Source: Sphingomonas sp. So64.6b (GTDB lineage: Bacteria > Pseudomonadota > Alphaproteobacteria > Sphingomonadales > Sphingomonadaceae). From it: a DNA stretch of 64,000 nucleotides. Positions 1 to 10,501 of the stretch are shown in pieces. Location of the stretch: the NCBI RefSeq assembly GCF_014171475.1, contig NZ_CP048817.1:3286001-3350000 (forward strand), in the 5' to 3' direction. Each line of letters begins with the position of its first letter. Position 1 is the first letter of the stretch. Made by a program: the position numbers and the translations under genes. The notes beneath the pieces are model-generated. The model saw only the letters and a program-made list of their open reading frames with translations, ran no database searches and had not been told where the DNA came from.

Positions 1-9
1 GCTGAAGAC

Positions 10-771
10 ATGACATCGCTCACCGGGATTCACGCGGTGGTAACGGGCGGCGGCACCGGGATCGGCGCGGCGATCGCGCGGCGCCTTGCCGCGGAGGGCG
101 CGCTGCTGACGCTGGTCGGACGGCGGATCGAGCCATTGCGCGCGGTCGCCGCCCCGCTCGGCGCGATGGTCGCACCCGCCGACGTGACCGATCCCGAGGC
201 GGTGGCCAAGGCGTTCGAGCGCGCCCGCGCAGCCCATGGCCCGATCGCGATGCTGATCAACAATGCCGGCGCGGCGTCGAGCGCGCCCTTCGCCCGCACC
301 TCGCTCGCCGACTGGCGCGCGATGACCGCGATCAATCTCGATTCGCTATATATCTGCACCCATGCGGCGCTGACCGACCTCAAGGCCGCGCCGATGGCCC
401 GCATCGTCACCATCGCCAGCACGGCGGGGGTCAAGGGCTATGCCTATACCTGCGCCTATTGCGCGGCGAAGCATGGCGCGATCGGCTTCACCCGCGCGCT
501 CGCGGCGGAACTGGCGACGAGCGCGATCACGGTCAACGCGGTATGCCCCGGCTTCACCGATACCGATCTGGTCGCCGGAGCGGTCGCGGGGATCGTCGCC
601 AAGACCAGGCGCAGCGCCGAGGATGCACGTGCCGAACTGGCCCGTTTCAATCCGCAAGGCCGACTGATCGAACCGGCCGAAGTCGCCAACACCGTCGCCT
701 GGCTGTGTCATCCGGACAGCGGATCGATCACCGGACAATCGATCATCGTCGCGGGAGGGGAAGCCGCATGA
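10..771 (+). CDS. SDR family NAD(P)-dependent oxidoreductase, probably a 3-hydroxyacyl-CoA dehydrogenase
   Basis: A 253-residue classical short-chain dehydrogenase. The sequence shows the Rossmann dinucleotide motif TGGGTGIG at residues 12-19, NNAG at 84-87, and a catalytic Ser137 with Tyr150-x3-Lys154, so it should be an active cytoplasmic oxidoreductase. Its stop overlaps the start of the enoyl-CoA hydratase by four bases (ATGA), so the two are translationally coupled. With the hydratase and the following Rid protein it suggests beta-oxidation-like breakdown of an acyl-CoA, possibly one carrying an amino group; the substrate is inference. The operon probably starts left of the window. Confidence 0.9.
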   Translation: MTSLTGIHAVVTGGGTGIGAAIARRLAAEGALLTLVGRRIEPLRAVAAPLGAMVAPADVTDPEAVAKAFERARAAHGPIAMLINNAGAASSAPFARTSLADWRAMTAINLDSLYICTHAALTDLKAAPMARIVTIASTAGVKGYAYTCAYCAAKHGAIGFTRALAAELATSAITVNAVCPGFTDTDLVAGAVAGIVAKTRRSAEDARAELARFNPQGRLIEPAEVANTVAWLCHPDSGSITGQSIIVAGGEAA

Positions 772-1577
772 CTCCAGACACCTATGCGCCACAGCATTTC
801 GCCTGGCATTACGATCGGGGCGTCGCGACGATCATCTTGTCGCGGCCCGAGCGCAAGAATCCGCTGACCTTCGACTCCTATGCCGAACTGCGCGACCTGT
901 TCCGCGACCTGGTCGATGCGCCGGAGGTGAAGGCGGTGATCGTCACCGGCGCAGGGAGCAATTTCTGTTCGGGCGGCGATGTGCATGAGATCATCGGACC
1001 GCTGACGAAGATGGACATGCCCGCGCTGCTGCGCTTCACGCGCATGACCGGCGATTTGGTCAAGGCGATGCGCGCCTGTCCGCAGCCGGTGATCGCCGCG
1101 ATCGACGGCATCTGCGCGGGCGCGGGTGCGATTATGGCGATGGCTTCCGACATCCGGATCGCGACGCCGCGCGCAAAGACCGCATTCCTGTTCACGCGCG
1201 TCGGGCTCGCCGGCTGCGACATGGGCGCGTGCGCCATCCTGCCGCGGCTGATCGGCCAGGGCCGCGCGTCCGAACTGCTGTTCACCGGCCGGACGATGAG
1301 TGCGGAAGAGGGCGAGCGCTGGGGCTTCCACAACCGGCTGGTCGATCCCGCTGCGCTGCTCGCCGAAGCGACCGCGCTGGCGCGCAGCCTCGCCGACGGC
1401 CCCAATTTCGCGCATGGCATGACCAAGACTCAGCTCAACGCGGAATGGGCGGTCAGCCTCGACGTAGCGATCGAGATGGAAGCGCAGGCGCAGGCGATCT
1501 GCATGCAGACCGCCGACTTCGCCCGCGCGTACGAGGCGTTCGCCGCCAAGACCGTGCCGGTGTTCGAGGGCAATTAG
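768..1577 (+). CDS. Enoyl-CoA hydratase/isomerase family protein (crotonase fold)
   Basis: A 269-residue crotonase. The start is set by the ATGA overlap with the SDR gene; an in-frame extension further upstream would run through that gene. The oxyanion-hole segment NFCSGGD near residue 65 and the glycine-rich GICAGAGA near residue 118 are typical. The usual catalytic glutamate segment is replaced by a stretch reading [18 protein letters not shown], so the hydratase glutamates are not in their standard places and an aspartate may serve instead; the exact reaction (hydration, isomerisation or ring cleavage) is therefore uncertain. Expected to work in the cytoplasm next to the SDR on a CoA thioester. 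Confidence 0.88.
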   Translation: MTPDTYAPQHFAWHYDRGVATIILSRPERKNPLTFDSYAELRDLFRDLVDAPEVKAVIVTGAGSNFCSGGDVHEIIGPLTKMDMPALLRFTRMTGDLVKAMRACPQPVIAAIDGICAGAGAIMAMASDIRIATPRAKTAFLFTRVGLAGCDMGACAILPRLIGQGRASELLFTGRTMSAEEGERWGFHNRLVDPAALLAEATALARSLADGPNFAHGMTKTQLNAEWAVSLDVAIEMEAQAQAICMQTADFARAYEAFAAKTVPVFEGN

Positions 1578-1578
1578 G

Positions 1579-1989
1579 ATGACGCTCCACCAGACCCTGT
1601 TGCCCGATGGCTGGCCCCGGCCCAAAGGCTATGCCAACGGCATCCTCGCCGAAGGGCGGATGATCTTCACCGGCGGCGTGATCGGCTGGGACGAACAGGA
1701 GCGCATCGTCGCCGACGACCTGCCCGGCCAGTTCCGCCAGGTGATGAAGAACATCCTCGCGATCCTCGCCACGGGCGGCGCCGGTCCCGAACATATCGTC
1801 CGGCTCACCTGGTACATCACCGACCGCGACGCCTATCTCGCCGCGCAAGCGGAGATCGGCGCGATCTGGCGCGACCATATGGGGCGCAACTATCCGGCGA
1901 TGGCGGTGGTCACGGTCACCTCCCTGATGGAAGCGGCGGCGAAGATGGAGATCGAAGCCACCGCAGTGCTGCCGGTCCCTGCTTCCTGA
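1579..1989 (+). CDS. Rid family protein (YjgF/YER057c/UK114), atypical
   Basis: A 136-residue Rid-fold protein that starts one base after the stop of the hydratase gene. Rid proteins form trimers, and the RidA subclass hydrolyses reactive enamines or imines with a conserved arginine in a Pro-x-Arg segment. Here that segment reads NYPAM, so the arginine is a methionine, which argues against standard RidA deaminase activity and for one of the other Rid subclasses. Because it sits in an acyl-CoA operon it may act on a pathway intermediate, for example an amino-substituted one, but that is inference. Compare the RidA protein at 15803, which keeps the arginine. Confidence 0.85.
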   Translation: MTLHQTLLPDGWPRPKGYANGILAEGRMIFTGGVIGWDEQERIVADDLPGQFRQVMKNILAILATGGAGPEHIVRLTWYITDRDAYLAAQAEIGAIWRDHMGRNYPAMAVVTVTSLMEAAAKMEIEATAVLPVPAS

Positions 1990-2069
1990 CCGTCCAAGCG
2001 GGCTTACTATTTGATAATGCGAGCTCGCACCCTGGAGTCACGGGATGGTACATCGGACCTGAGAGCAGC

Positions 2070-2858
2070 CTAAGGAAAACCCGTCTCGCTTGCCGTGGGG
2101 GTATCGACGCGCTTGATCAGCTGGCGCAGTCCGCCACTGAATTTGCGGCCGACCGGCGCTTCCACGCCGCTCGCCATGGCGGCGGCGAGTGCGCCGGTGG
2201 TCTTGCGGCGCAGTCCGGCGATCGCCGTCCTGCGGCAGATGGCGGAACGATGGACGCGAATGAACAGCGCATCGTCGAGCTGAACCTCCAGCGCCGACAA
2301 AGTCATGCGCACCAGCCCGCCGCGCCCGTCATTGGTGTGAAGCCGGACATAATCGCCATGCGCCTCGACCCATTCGATATCGTCGATCCTGACGCGCAAC
2401 ACTTCGCGGTGGCGATGCGTCCACAGGCTCTCGATCGGCGCCTGGCTGTCCGGCGCCGGGTCCGGCCCAGGACCGGCATGGATCGCACGACCGCTCAGCC
2501 AGGTTCTGGCGCGGCCGATCGCCATGGCGAGACGATCCGGCGCGACCGGCTTCAACAGGTAATCGACCGCATCGACACCGAACGCCCGGACCGCATGGGA
2601 ATCGAACGCGGTGACGAAGATCACCGCCGGCATCGTATCGCCGGCCAGTCGTTCGACGATGTCGAAACCGGTCAGTCCGGGCATCGCGATGTCGAGAAAG
2701 ACCAGGTCGGGCCGTACATCGCCGATCATCGCGAGCGCTTCACGCGCCCTGGTCGTCGCGGCGACGACTTCCACGCCGCCGACCTCGTCAAGCGTATGCC
2801 GGAGCCTGGTCAACGCCAGCTGCTCGTCATCGACCAGGATCGCGCGCAACCGCTTCAT
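2070..2858 (-). CDS. LytR/AlgR-family response regulator (receiver plus LytTR DNA-binding domain)
   Basis: A 262-residue two-domain regulator. The receiver domain has the acidic pair at residues 10-11, the phospho-acceptor Asp56 in VFLDIAMPG and the conserved lysine in YLLKPV. The C-terminal half (about 145-250) is a LytTR domain, with a segment on histidine, arginine and aspartate contacts (DDIEWVEAHGDYVRLH) typical of the family. Its start overlaps the stop of the histidine kinase gene by four bases, so the two form one two-component system. LytTR regulators in proteobacteria often control envelope or peptide-uptake genes; no target can be named here. Confidence 0.92.
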   Translation of the reverse strand: MKRLRAILVDDEQLALTRLRHTLDEVGGVEVVAATTRAREALAMIGDVRPDLVFLDIAMPGLTGFDIVERLAGDTMPAVIFVTAFDSHAVRAFGVDAVDYLLKPVAPDRLAMAIGRARTWLSGRAIHAGPGPDPAPDSQAPIESLWTHRHREVLRVRIDDIEWVEAHGDYVRLHTNDGRGGLVRMTLSALEVQLDDALFIRVHRSAICRRTAIAGLRRKTTGALAAAMASGVEAPVGRKFSGGLRQLIKRVDTPTASETGFP

Positions 2859-4018
2859 CCGAGCTTCTCCAGCGGCAGGCGGATTTCCGACCGAAAGCCC
2901 CCCTGCTCGCGCGGCATCGCGGTCAGCGTCGCACGATCGCCGAAATGAGCGCGCAACCGGTCGCCGACATTACGCAACCCCAGCCCGCTTCCCGCGCTGT
3001 TCGGTGCGGCACCGGCGCTGTCGTCCTCGACGGTGATGCGCAATTCGTTGCCGCATAGCATGGCATGAATCGCGACGATGGTCAGTTCCTCGGAGCGTTC
3101 GACGCCATGCCGCAGGGCGTTCTCGACCAGCGGCTGGAGGATCAACGCCGGCAAGCGCATGTCGAGCAAGGCGTCCGGAATATCGATGACGACCTTCAGC
3201 CGTTCCGAAAAACGCACCTCCTCGATCTGCAGATAGAGCCGCTGCAAGCCGATCTCCTCGCGCAGCGGGATCATCGTTTGCGGGTCCTGGATGAACGTAC
3301 TGCGTACGAACGCCGACAGGTTGAGCAGCATCAGTTCGGCATCGGCATTGCGGTGTTCGAGCACCAGCGACGATATCGAATTCAGCGTGTTGAACAGGAA
3401 GTGCGGATTGACCTGATAGCGCAGCGTTGCGATCTGCGCCTCCTGCGCCAGCTTGGCCATTTCCGAGATGCGCGCCTGCTGGTCCTGCACCTCCCAATGA
3501 TAGGTCAGCGCGAGATAGGTCCCGGTCCATGCCAGGCAGTATCCGAGCCAGATCAGCACCCATTGTATACGTTCCCCAAGCTGGAACGGCGCCATCTCCG
3601 GAATCGGCACGATCACCCGGTTGAGCAAGGTGCTGAACGCCGTCAGTGCGACCGCCATCGTCAGTGCGCCGACCGTTCCCCAGATCACAAATTGCTCAAA
3701 GGATCGCATGCGCAGCCCGTCGAGCAGGCGCACCATCCCGAAACAGAGCATGGCACCGAACGCGGCGGTCAGCAGCCGGCGTGGGCCAAGGACGTCGAAC
3801 GGCAGGTCGCTCATCGCTGCCGCCCTGATCGACAGCATGCTGAAGGTGAAAATCCAGAACGCCGCGGTCAGCCAGAGGATCGACCGCCCCCGCGGCGATA
3901 ACCACGGCCCCCGCGATCGGCGCGTATCGACGGTCGTATCGATCGCGGCCGGTGCACCTTCGGTAGGCGCTCGCGTCATGACGCTGGCTGTCGATCGCGG
4001 CATGTGATTGCGGCCCAT
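2855..4018 (-). CDS. LytS/YpdA-type sensor histidine kinase
   Basis: A 387-residue membrane kinase. Four hydrophobic segments lie between about residues 48 and 172 with no sizeable extracellular sensor domain. A short coiled region leads to the His_kinase motif NPHFLFNTLNS with phospho-acceptor His206. The ATP-binding part shows LQPLVENALRHG (N box) and SGLGLRNVGDRL (G box). A second in-frame ATG five codons in (4003) is an equally good start because the only purine-rich stretch touches the first ATG directly. It is upstream of and overlaps the LytTR regulator. Confidence 0.9.
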   Translation of the reverse strand: MGRNHMPRSTASVMTRAPTEGAPAAIDTTVDTRRSRGPWLSPRGRSILWLTAAFWIFTFSMLSIRAAAMSDLPFDVLGPRRLLTAAFGAMLCFGMVRLLDGLRMRSFEQFVIWGTVGALTMAVALTAFSTLLNRVIVPIPEMAPFQLGERIQWVLIWLGYCLAWTGTYLALTYHWEVQDQQARISEMAKLAQEAQIATLRYQVNPHFLFNTLNSISSLVLEHRNADAELMLLNLSAFVRSTFIQDPQTMIPLREEIGLQRLYLQIEEVRFSERLKVVIDIPDALLDMRLPALILQPLVENALRHGVERSEELTIVAIHAMLCGNELRITVEDDSAGAAPNSAGSGLGLRNVGDRLRAHFGDRATLTAMPREQGGFRSEIRLPLEKLG

Positions 4019-4064
4019 CCCCTGTTCGGACTTCCGCCCGAATTCGCGGCCCTGTTAGAGCAAG

Positions 4065-4826
4065 TCAGCCCGGCCAGCAAAAGGACAATGCCGTCTCGCC
4101 AGCCGCCTCGCCCTCTGCCGTGTAGCGCCGCTCGACGATCAAGCCCTGCCCCTGGTCGTCGATCGCCACCACGGTGCCGCACCGCGTGCCATAAACCGGA
4201 TTGCGGATGAAGATCGGCGAAAGCCGGGCTTCCTGTGGCACGTCGGACGGGTCGGCGGGACGCAGGCCGACATCGGGCAGCACATCGTCGCTCAGCCGAT
4301 CGAGCAGCGTTTCGGGGTGCGTCGCATCGCCGACGATCCAGTCGAGCAGCATGGCTTTCAATTGCATCGTCTTGGGCCAGGGTTCGTCGAGCGTTCCGTT
4401 CGACAGGCCATAAATGCCCGAGGCGAGGCTGGAACGGATCGGCTCCGGCCGGTTCGACAGGAAATGCGCCTGATCGCGGTCGACCATGATCAGGTTGAAC
4501 GGGTTGAAGTCGGACAATTCGGCCTGGAGCGGGTCGGCATAACGCCCCTCGCCCGCCAGTAGATCGGTGACCAATGCGCCGCGCGACGCCCGGTCGGGGG
4601 CCGGGCCGCCATAACCGCGCAAATTGGTGATCACCGCCATGCGTCCCCGTTCGGACACACCAAGCCAGGTCCCGCCCGATTGCAGGTCTCGCCCGGCGAT
4701 GAGATGATCGGGCCGTTCCCAGCGCGCCAGCGGCGCGGCCGGCCGGGCATGCAATTCATCGCGATTGCCGGCCACGATCAGCCGCCAGCGGGGATGGGCT
4801 CGCCATGCAAAGGCCAGGACACACAT
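4065..4826 (-). CDS. NRDE family protein (TANGO2-like)
   Basis: A 253-residue protein beginning MCVLAFAW and carrying the NRDE signature at residues 21-24. This family, which includes human TANGO2, has an N-terminal-nucleophile-like fold with Cys2 as the candidate residue; its biochemical role in bacteria is not settled. Later conserved family segments such as LITNLRGYG-like and a TRCGTVV motif near residue 213 are visible (read as NLRGYGGP and YGTRCGTVV). It is monocistronic, between the divergently read ABC-F gene region and the histidine kinase. No signal peptide. Confidence 0.85.
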   Translation of the reverse strand: MCVLAFAWRAHPRWRLIVAGNRDELHARPAAPLARWERPDHLIAGRDLQSGGTWLGVSERGRMAVITNLRGYGGPAPDRASRGALVTDLLAGEGRYADPLQAELSDFNPFNLIMVDRDQAHFLSNRPEPIRSSLASGIYGLSNGTLDEPWPKTMQLKAMLLDWIVGDATHPETLLDRLSDDVLPDVGLRPADPSDVPQEARLSPIFIRNPVYGTRCGTVVAIDDQGQGLIVERRYTAEGEAAGETALSFCWPG

Positions 4827-4886
4827 GGCTCGTCTATCGCTTACCCGGCGCGTTGTGGCGACAGGAAAACGCGGGCAAGCGGCAGG

Positions 4887-4915
4887 GTCCCGGACTTGTC
4901 ATCGGGACTTGTCAT
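4887..4915 (+). repeat. Hairpin and 11-base direct repeat upstream of the ABC-F gene
   Basis: GTCCCG at 4887-4892 and CGGGAC at 4903-4908 form a perfect 6-bp stem with a 10-base loop. The loop-containing word GGACTTGTCAT occurs twice, at 4892-4902 (as part of CGGACTTGTCAT) and 4905-4915. Because the second copy overlaps the right arm of the hairpin, alternative pairings are possible. It lies in the untranslated region ahead of the possible leader ORF, so a role in controlling the ABC-F gene is possible but not shown. Confidence 0.4.
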
Positions 4916-5023
4916 TGCTGCGAATGGACATCACATAACGCCCCAGTCGCCCATTGAAGGAGGTTCCCGTGAACGATCGGCTACGCATTGCGAAACGCCT
5001 TTCCTCTTGCATCACGGTGACTC

Positions 5024-6601
<1,578 letters not shown>

Positions 6602-6630
6602 CGCTGGGACACGAACGCTGGTGGAAATGA

Positions 6631-7560
6631 TCAGGCCGGTTCGTCCCATGGCGGCGTCGCCAGCGCCTTGGCGAGATGATCGATCAACACCTGGACGCGC
6701 AGTGGCCGCAGCGACGATGGCGGCGTGAGCAGATGAAGGCCAAGCGGCGGCACGGTCCATTCGGGCATGGCGATTTCGAGGCGGCCCTCGCGCAACTCGC
6801 GCCAGACCAGGAACTCCGGCTGCAGGGCAAGGCCCTGTCCGGCAAGCAGCGCCGGATTGAGCATATCGGCATTGTCGGTCCAGATCCGCACCGGGGGTTC
6901 GACCAGCTCCTCGCCGAACAACGGATGCGAAAACCGCCACACGCCGCGCGGACCGCCGCCGGTATAGGCGAGCGCGGCATGATCCATGAGCTGGGCGGGA
7001 TGCGTCGGCCGGCCGCGCGCGTCGAGATAGGCGGGCGACGCCACCAGCAGGATGCGCACCGTGCACAGACGTCGCGCCAGCAATGATGAATCCTCCAGCC
7101 GGGCAATGCGCAACGCCAGGTCGAAGCGTTCGGCGATGAGATCGACGCGCCGATCGCTCAGCGCGAAATCGAGCGTGATCTCCGGATAGGCGTCGAGAAA
7201 GGCCGGCAAGGTCGCGCCGACATAAGCGATGCCGAACGACAGCGGCGCACTGATCCGCACCAGCCCGCGCGGGATCGTCGACTGCTCCGCCGCCTCGTCC
7301 TCGATCGCCTCGCCTTCGCTCAGGATCCGCGTCGCGCGTTCGAGCGATGCGCGCCCGCCCTCGGTCAGCGACAGTCGCCGCGAGGTCCGCGACAACAGTG
7401 CGATGCCCAGCCGCGCCTCAAGCCGGGCGATCGCCTTGGACACGGTCGGGTTGGACAGGCCGAGCTCCTGCGCCGCTCCGGCGAAGGAGCCGCGTTCGGC
7501 GACCTTGGCGAAGATCGCCCAGGCTTCGAGATCGGGGAGGCGACGTGTCATTTTCGGCAA
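6631..7560 (-). CDS. LysR-family transcriptional regulator
   Basis: A 309-residue LysR protein: N-terminal winged helix with AQELGLSNPTVSKAIARLEARLG at about residues 30-53, then a periplasmic-binding-protein-like effector domain. It is divergent from the pirin gene across 93 bases, the classical arrangement for a LysR regulator and its target, so it probably controls pirin and the downstream alpha/beta hydrolase. The effector is unknown. Closest in style to the CrgA/DsdC-like group by the segment length and motifs, judged by eye only. Confidence 0.9.
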   Translation of the reverse strand: MPKMTRRLPDLEAWAIFAKVAERGSFAGAAQELGLSNPTVSKAIARLEARLGIALLSRTSRRLSLTEGGRASLERATRILSEGEAIEDEAAEQSTIPRGLVRISAPLSFGIAYVGATLPAFLDAYPEITLDFALSDRRVDLIAERFDLALRIARLEDSSLLARRLCTVRILLVASPAYLDARGRPTHPAQLMDHAALAYTGGGPRGVWRFSHPLFGEELVEPPVRIWTDNADMLNPALLAGQGLALQPEFLVWRELREGRLEIAMPEWTVPPLGLHLLTPPSSLRPLRVQVLIDHLAKALATPPWDEPA

Positions 7561-7620
7561 TGATGTGATGCCATCCTTTCTATTTCGTCAAGTCCGATTT
7601 GTCCGCATCTTGGTTCCAAC

Positions 7621-7636
7621 GAAGCATTCTCGCTTC
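7621..7636. promoter_or_regulatory. Inverted repeat in the LysR-pirin divergent region
   Basis: GAAGC at 7621-7625 and GCTTC at 7632-7636 form a 5-bp inverted repeat with a 6-base spacer, 18 bases before the pirin start. A second small dyad, TTGG-TT-CCAA, lies just upstream at about 7611-7620. Either may be part of the LysR operator; the match to a T-N11-A box is not decisive. The pirin ribosome binding site GGAGA follows at 7643-7647. Confidence 0.3.
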
Positions 7637-7653
7637 AAAATCGGAGACACAAG

Positions 7654-8352
7654 ATGATCGAACGTCGGCCCTTTGCTCAACTCGGTGGCGCCAACCATGG
7701 ATGGCTAGATGCCAAGCATCATTTCTCGTTCGCCAGCTATTATGATCCGTCGCGGATGGGCTGGGGCCCGATCCGGGTATGGAACGACGATACGATCGAG
7801 GCCGGCACCGGCTTCCCGCCGCACGCCCATGCCGACATGGAAATCATCACCTATGTCCGCGAAGGTGCGATCACGCACCAGGACAGCCTGGGCAATAGCG
7901 GCCGCACCGAAGCGGGCGACGTGCAGGTGATGAGCGCCGGATCGGGCGTGCGCCATTCCGAATATAATCGGGAAACCGAAACCACGAAGATCTTCCAGAT
8001 CTGGATCGAACCCAAGACACGCGGCGAAACACCGTCCTGGGGCGCCAAGCCTTTCCCCAAGGGTGAGCGTTCCGGCCGGTTCGTGACCCTGGCCAGCGGT
8101 TTCGCCGACGATGCGGATGCCCTGCCGATCCGCACCGATGCGCGCATCGTCGGCGCCTCGCTGAAAGCCGGCGAGACGGCGGAATATGCGCTCGGCGCAG
8201 GTCGTCACGTCTATCTCGTTCCGGCCAAGGGCTCGGTCGAAATCAACGGCGTGCGGATCGAAACGGGCGACGGCGCCGCCATCGCCGATGAAACCGCGCT
8301 GCGCGTCACCGCGATCGACGACGCCGAGATCGTCCTTGTCGACGCCGCCTGA
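7654..8352 (+). CDS. Pirin family protein (bicupin, YhhW-like)
   Basis: A 232-residue bicupin. The N-terminal cupin keeps the metal ligands His57, His59, His101 and Glu103 (segments FPPHAHADME and GVRHSEYN). Bacterial pirins of this size, such as E. coli YhhW, have quercetin 2,3-dioxygenase activity in vitro; the physiological role is unclear. The ribosome binding site GGAGA is eight bases before the ATG. It is followed after 48 bases by an alpha/beta hydrolase and is divergent from a LysR regulator. Confidence 0.9.
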   Translation: MIERRPFAQLGGANHGWLDAKHHFSFASYYDPSRMGWGPIRVWNDDTIEAGTGFPPHAHADMEIITYVREGAITHQDSLGNSGRTEAGDVQVMSAGSGVRHSEYNRETETTKIFQIWIEPKTRGETPSWGAKPFPKGERSGRFVTLASGFADDADALPIRTDARIVGASLKAGETAEYALGAGRHVYLVPAKGSVEINGVRIETGDGAAIADETALRVTAIDDAEIVLVDAA

Positions 8353-8400
8353 TCCTCAAACTGTTCCAGCCCCCGTCAATCCACCACCAGGAGACAAATC

Positions 8401-9228
8401 ATGACCATTATCACCACCAGGGACGGCACCGAAATCTTCTACAAGGATCTCGGCCCCAGGGACGCTCAGCCGATCATGTTCCACCATGGCTGGCCGCTCA
8501 GCGGCGACGACTGGGATGGGCAAGTGATGTTCTTCCTCGATCAGGGGTACCGCGTGATCGCGCATGACCGGCGCGGGCATGGCCGGTCGAGCCAGGGCTC
8601 GACCGGGCACGACATGGACACCTATGTCGCCGACGTCGTCGAACTGACCGACGCGCTCGACCTGAAGAACGCGATCCATATCGGCCATTCGACCGGCGGC
8701 GGCGAAGTCGCGCGCTATGTCGCGCAGGCCAAGCCCGGCCGAGTGGCCAAGGCGGTGCTGATCAGCGCGGTGGCGCCGCTGATGGTCAGGACCGCCGCCA
8801 ATCCCGGCGGCACGCCGATCGAGGTATTTGATGGCGTCCGCCTGCAGACCGCGACCAACCGTCCGCAATTCTATCTCGACTTCACCCTGCCCTTTTACGG
8901 TTACAACCGCGACGGTGCAGACGTGAAGCAAGGCGTGCGGCAAAACTGGTGGCGGCAGGGCATGATGGGCGGCATCAAGGCGCATTATGACGGCATCGCC
9001 GCTTTCTCCGAAACCGACTTTACCGAGGATCTGAAGAAAATCGCAGTGCCGACATTGATCCTGCACGGCGAGGACGACCAGGTCGTGCCGTTCGCCGATT
9101 CAGCCGCGATGTCCGCGACCCTGGTGCCCGGCGCAGTGCTGAAATCCTATCCCGGCTATCCGCACGGCATGCCGACCACCCATGCCGAGCCGATCAACGC
9201 GGACCTGCTGAGCTTCATCAGGGGCTGA
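8401..9228 (+). CDS. Alpha/beta hydrolase, non-heme chloroperoxidase/arylesterase type
   Basis: A 275-residue cytoplasmic hydrolase with the nucleophile elbow GHSTGG (Ser97), an acidic residue in LILHGEDDQVV near residue 225 and His in YPHGMPTTHAE near 258, giving a complete catalytic triad. The N-terminal HHGWPLSGDDWDGQ and DRRGHGRSS are typical of the cofactor-free haloperoxidase/esterase group. These enzymes hydrolyse esters or make peracids; the true substrate is unknown. A good ribosome binding site AGGAGA precedes the ATG by six bases. Likely co-transcribed with pirin under the LysR regulator. Confidence 0.9.
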   Translation: MTIITTRDGTEIFYKDLGPRDAQPIMFHHGWPLSGDDWDGQVMFFLDQGYRVIAHDRRGHGRSSQGSTGHDMDTYVADVVELTDALDLKNAIHIGHSTGGGEVARYVAQAKPGRVAKAVLISAVAPLMVRTAANPGGTPIEVFDGVRLQTATNRPQFYLDFTLPFYGYNRDGADVKQGVRQNWWRQGMMGGIKAHYDGIAAFSETDFTEDLKKIAVPTLILHGEDDQVVPFADSAAMSATLVPGAVLKSYPGYPHGMPTTHAEPINADLLSFIRG

Positions 9229-9250
9229 CTCTTCTCGGGTGCTGCCAACG

Positions 9251-9283
9251 GGCGCGTGGGGTGTTTCCGGCACTCCACGCGCC
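9251..9283 (+). terminator. Terminator-like hairpin after the alpha/beta hydrolase
   Basis: GGCGCGTGGGGTG (9251-9263) pairs with CACTCCACGCGCC (9271-9283) in a 13-bp stem with one G-T pair and a 7-base loop. It is followed by a pyrimidine-rich TTGTCCCTTCCTTCC tract. It lies 22 bases after the stop codon, as expected for the end of the pirin-hydrolase unit. Confidence 0.7.
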
Positions 9284-9381
9284 TTGTCCCTTCCTTCCTG
9301 CTCGCATTTTTCCGGGACATCGGCTTTTTCCACGTTCAAGGCAGGGCTTGTTGGCAAATATGAGTTGAAGAGGCTGGATCG

Positions 9382-10419
9382 ATGATGGCGCGACGATGGA
9401 TCATCGCCCTTGCAGCGCCAATGGTGCTGATCGGCACGGCGCCAGTCAGCGCATTTGCTCCGCAGGAGACGGCGGCCGAGCGCGGGTCCGGCCAAACAAT
9501 GCCGGAAGTCACGGTGCCTTCCATCGCCTCAGGCACCGCTCCGACGAATCCGGGCGAGCCCGATAGCGGCAGCAGCGAAGTCAGGGTGCTGGAAGAGGCG
9601 TGCGGTAACGACGGAATCTCCGACTGTGCGACTCTCGCAAAGCGTTTCGCCGATGGCGAGGGTGTCGCGAAAGACGAAGCGCGCGCCGCGACGCTGTTCG
9701 ACAAGGCCTGCATTGGCGGCGATGCGGATAGCTGCACCCTGCTCGGTCTCGCCTATCATAAGGGCAATGGCGTGCCGCGAAGCGCCGAGCGCGCGTCCGC
9801 CTATTTCGCTCAAGCCTGCGAGAAAGGGAGCCCCGCCGATTGCGGCAATTTCGGCCTGTCGCTGGTCAATGGCGATGGCGTGAAGAAGGACGTCGATCGC
9901 GCGTTCGGTTATTTCTCCGCCGCCTGCAAACACGGCAATGCCGCGAGCTGCTCCAGCCTGGGCGCGGCCTATTCGCTGGGCGTCGGGGTCAAGGCCAATG
10001 CGCGCCGCGCCCGGCACCTGTTCAAAAAATCGTGCGACCATGACGATGCAGGCGGCTGTTATAATCTCGGCGTCGTCTATGATCAGGGTCTGGGCGTGAA
10101 GAAGGACCCGCACCGCGCCGCCTCGCTCTATACGGGCGCTTGCGATCGGGATGACGGCGCGGCGTGCGGCAATCTCGGGTCGCTCGCTCGGGATGGCCGC
10201 GGCATCGCCAAGGACGTCGTTCGCGCCGCCGAGTTGTTTCGCAAGGGCTGCGACCTCGATGATGCGGACGGGTGCCTCAATCTCGGCCGGGCGTATCAGG
10301 CGGGTTCGGGCGTGACGCAAGACTCGCAACAGGCGGCCAGCTTCTATCGGCGCGCGCTGGAAATCGAGCCGGACAAGGCCGATGCCCGCAACGCGCTCGC
10401 CGCGCTTGAGCCGCACTGA
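9382..10419 (+). CDS. Exported cysteine-rich Sel1-repeat protein (Hcp-like)
   Basis: A 345-residue protein with a signal peptide (about residues 1-26, ending APVSAFA). From about residue 70 it consists of seven Sel1-like repeats of about 36 residues, each with the frame ACxxGDxxSCxxLGxxYxxGxGVxxDxxRAxxLF and a pair of cysteines, which should form one disulfide per repeat as in the Helicobacter Hcp proteins. A periplasmic or secreted place is therefore likely. Sel1 proteins usually act as scaffolds or in signalling; the partner is unknown. The last repeat lacks the cysteines and reads like a plain TPR. Monocistronic, with AGAGG eight bases before the ATG. Confidence 0.88.
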   Translation: MMARRWIIALAAPMVLIGTAPVSAFAPQETAAERGSGQTMPEVTVPSIASGTAPTNPGEPDSGSSEVRVLEEACGNDGISDCATLAKRFADGEGVAKDEARAATLFDKACIGGDADSCTLLGLAYHKGNGVPRSAERASAYFAQACEKGSPADCGNFGLSLVNGDGVKKDVDRAFGYFSAACKHGNAASCSSLGAAYSLGVGVKANARRARHLFKKSCDHDDAGGCYNLGVVYDQGLGVKKDPHRAASLYTGACDRDDGAACGNLGSLARDGRGIAKDVVRAAELFRKGCDLDDADGCLNLGRAYQAGSGVTQDSQQAASFYRRALEIEPDKADARNALAALEPH

Positions 10420-10501
10420 CAAGGGTCGCGACTGCAATCGGATCACGCATCCGTTCTTCATCCCGTACGTTTCGGAAAAGCAGCAACCGTGAGGCAGCGC
10501 C

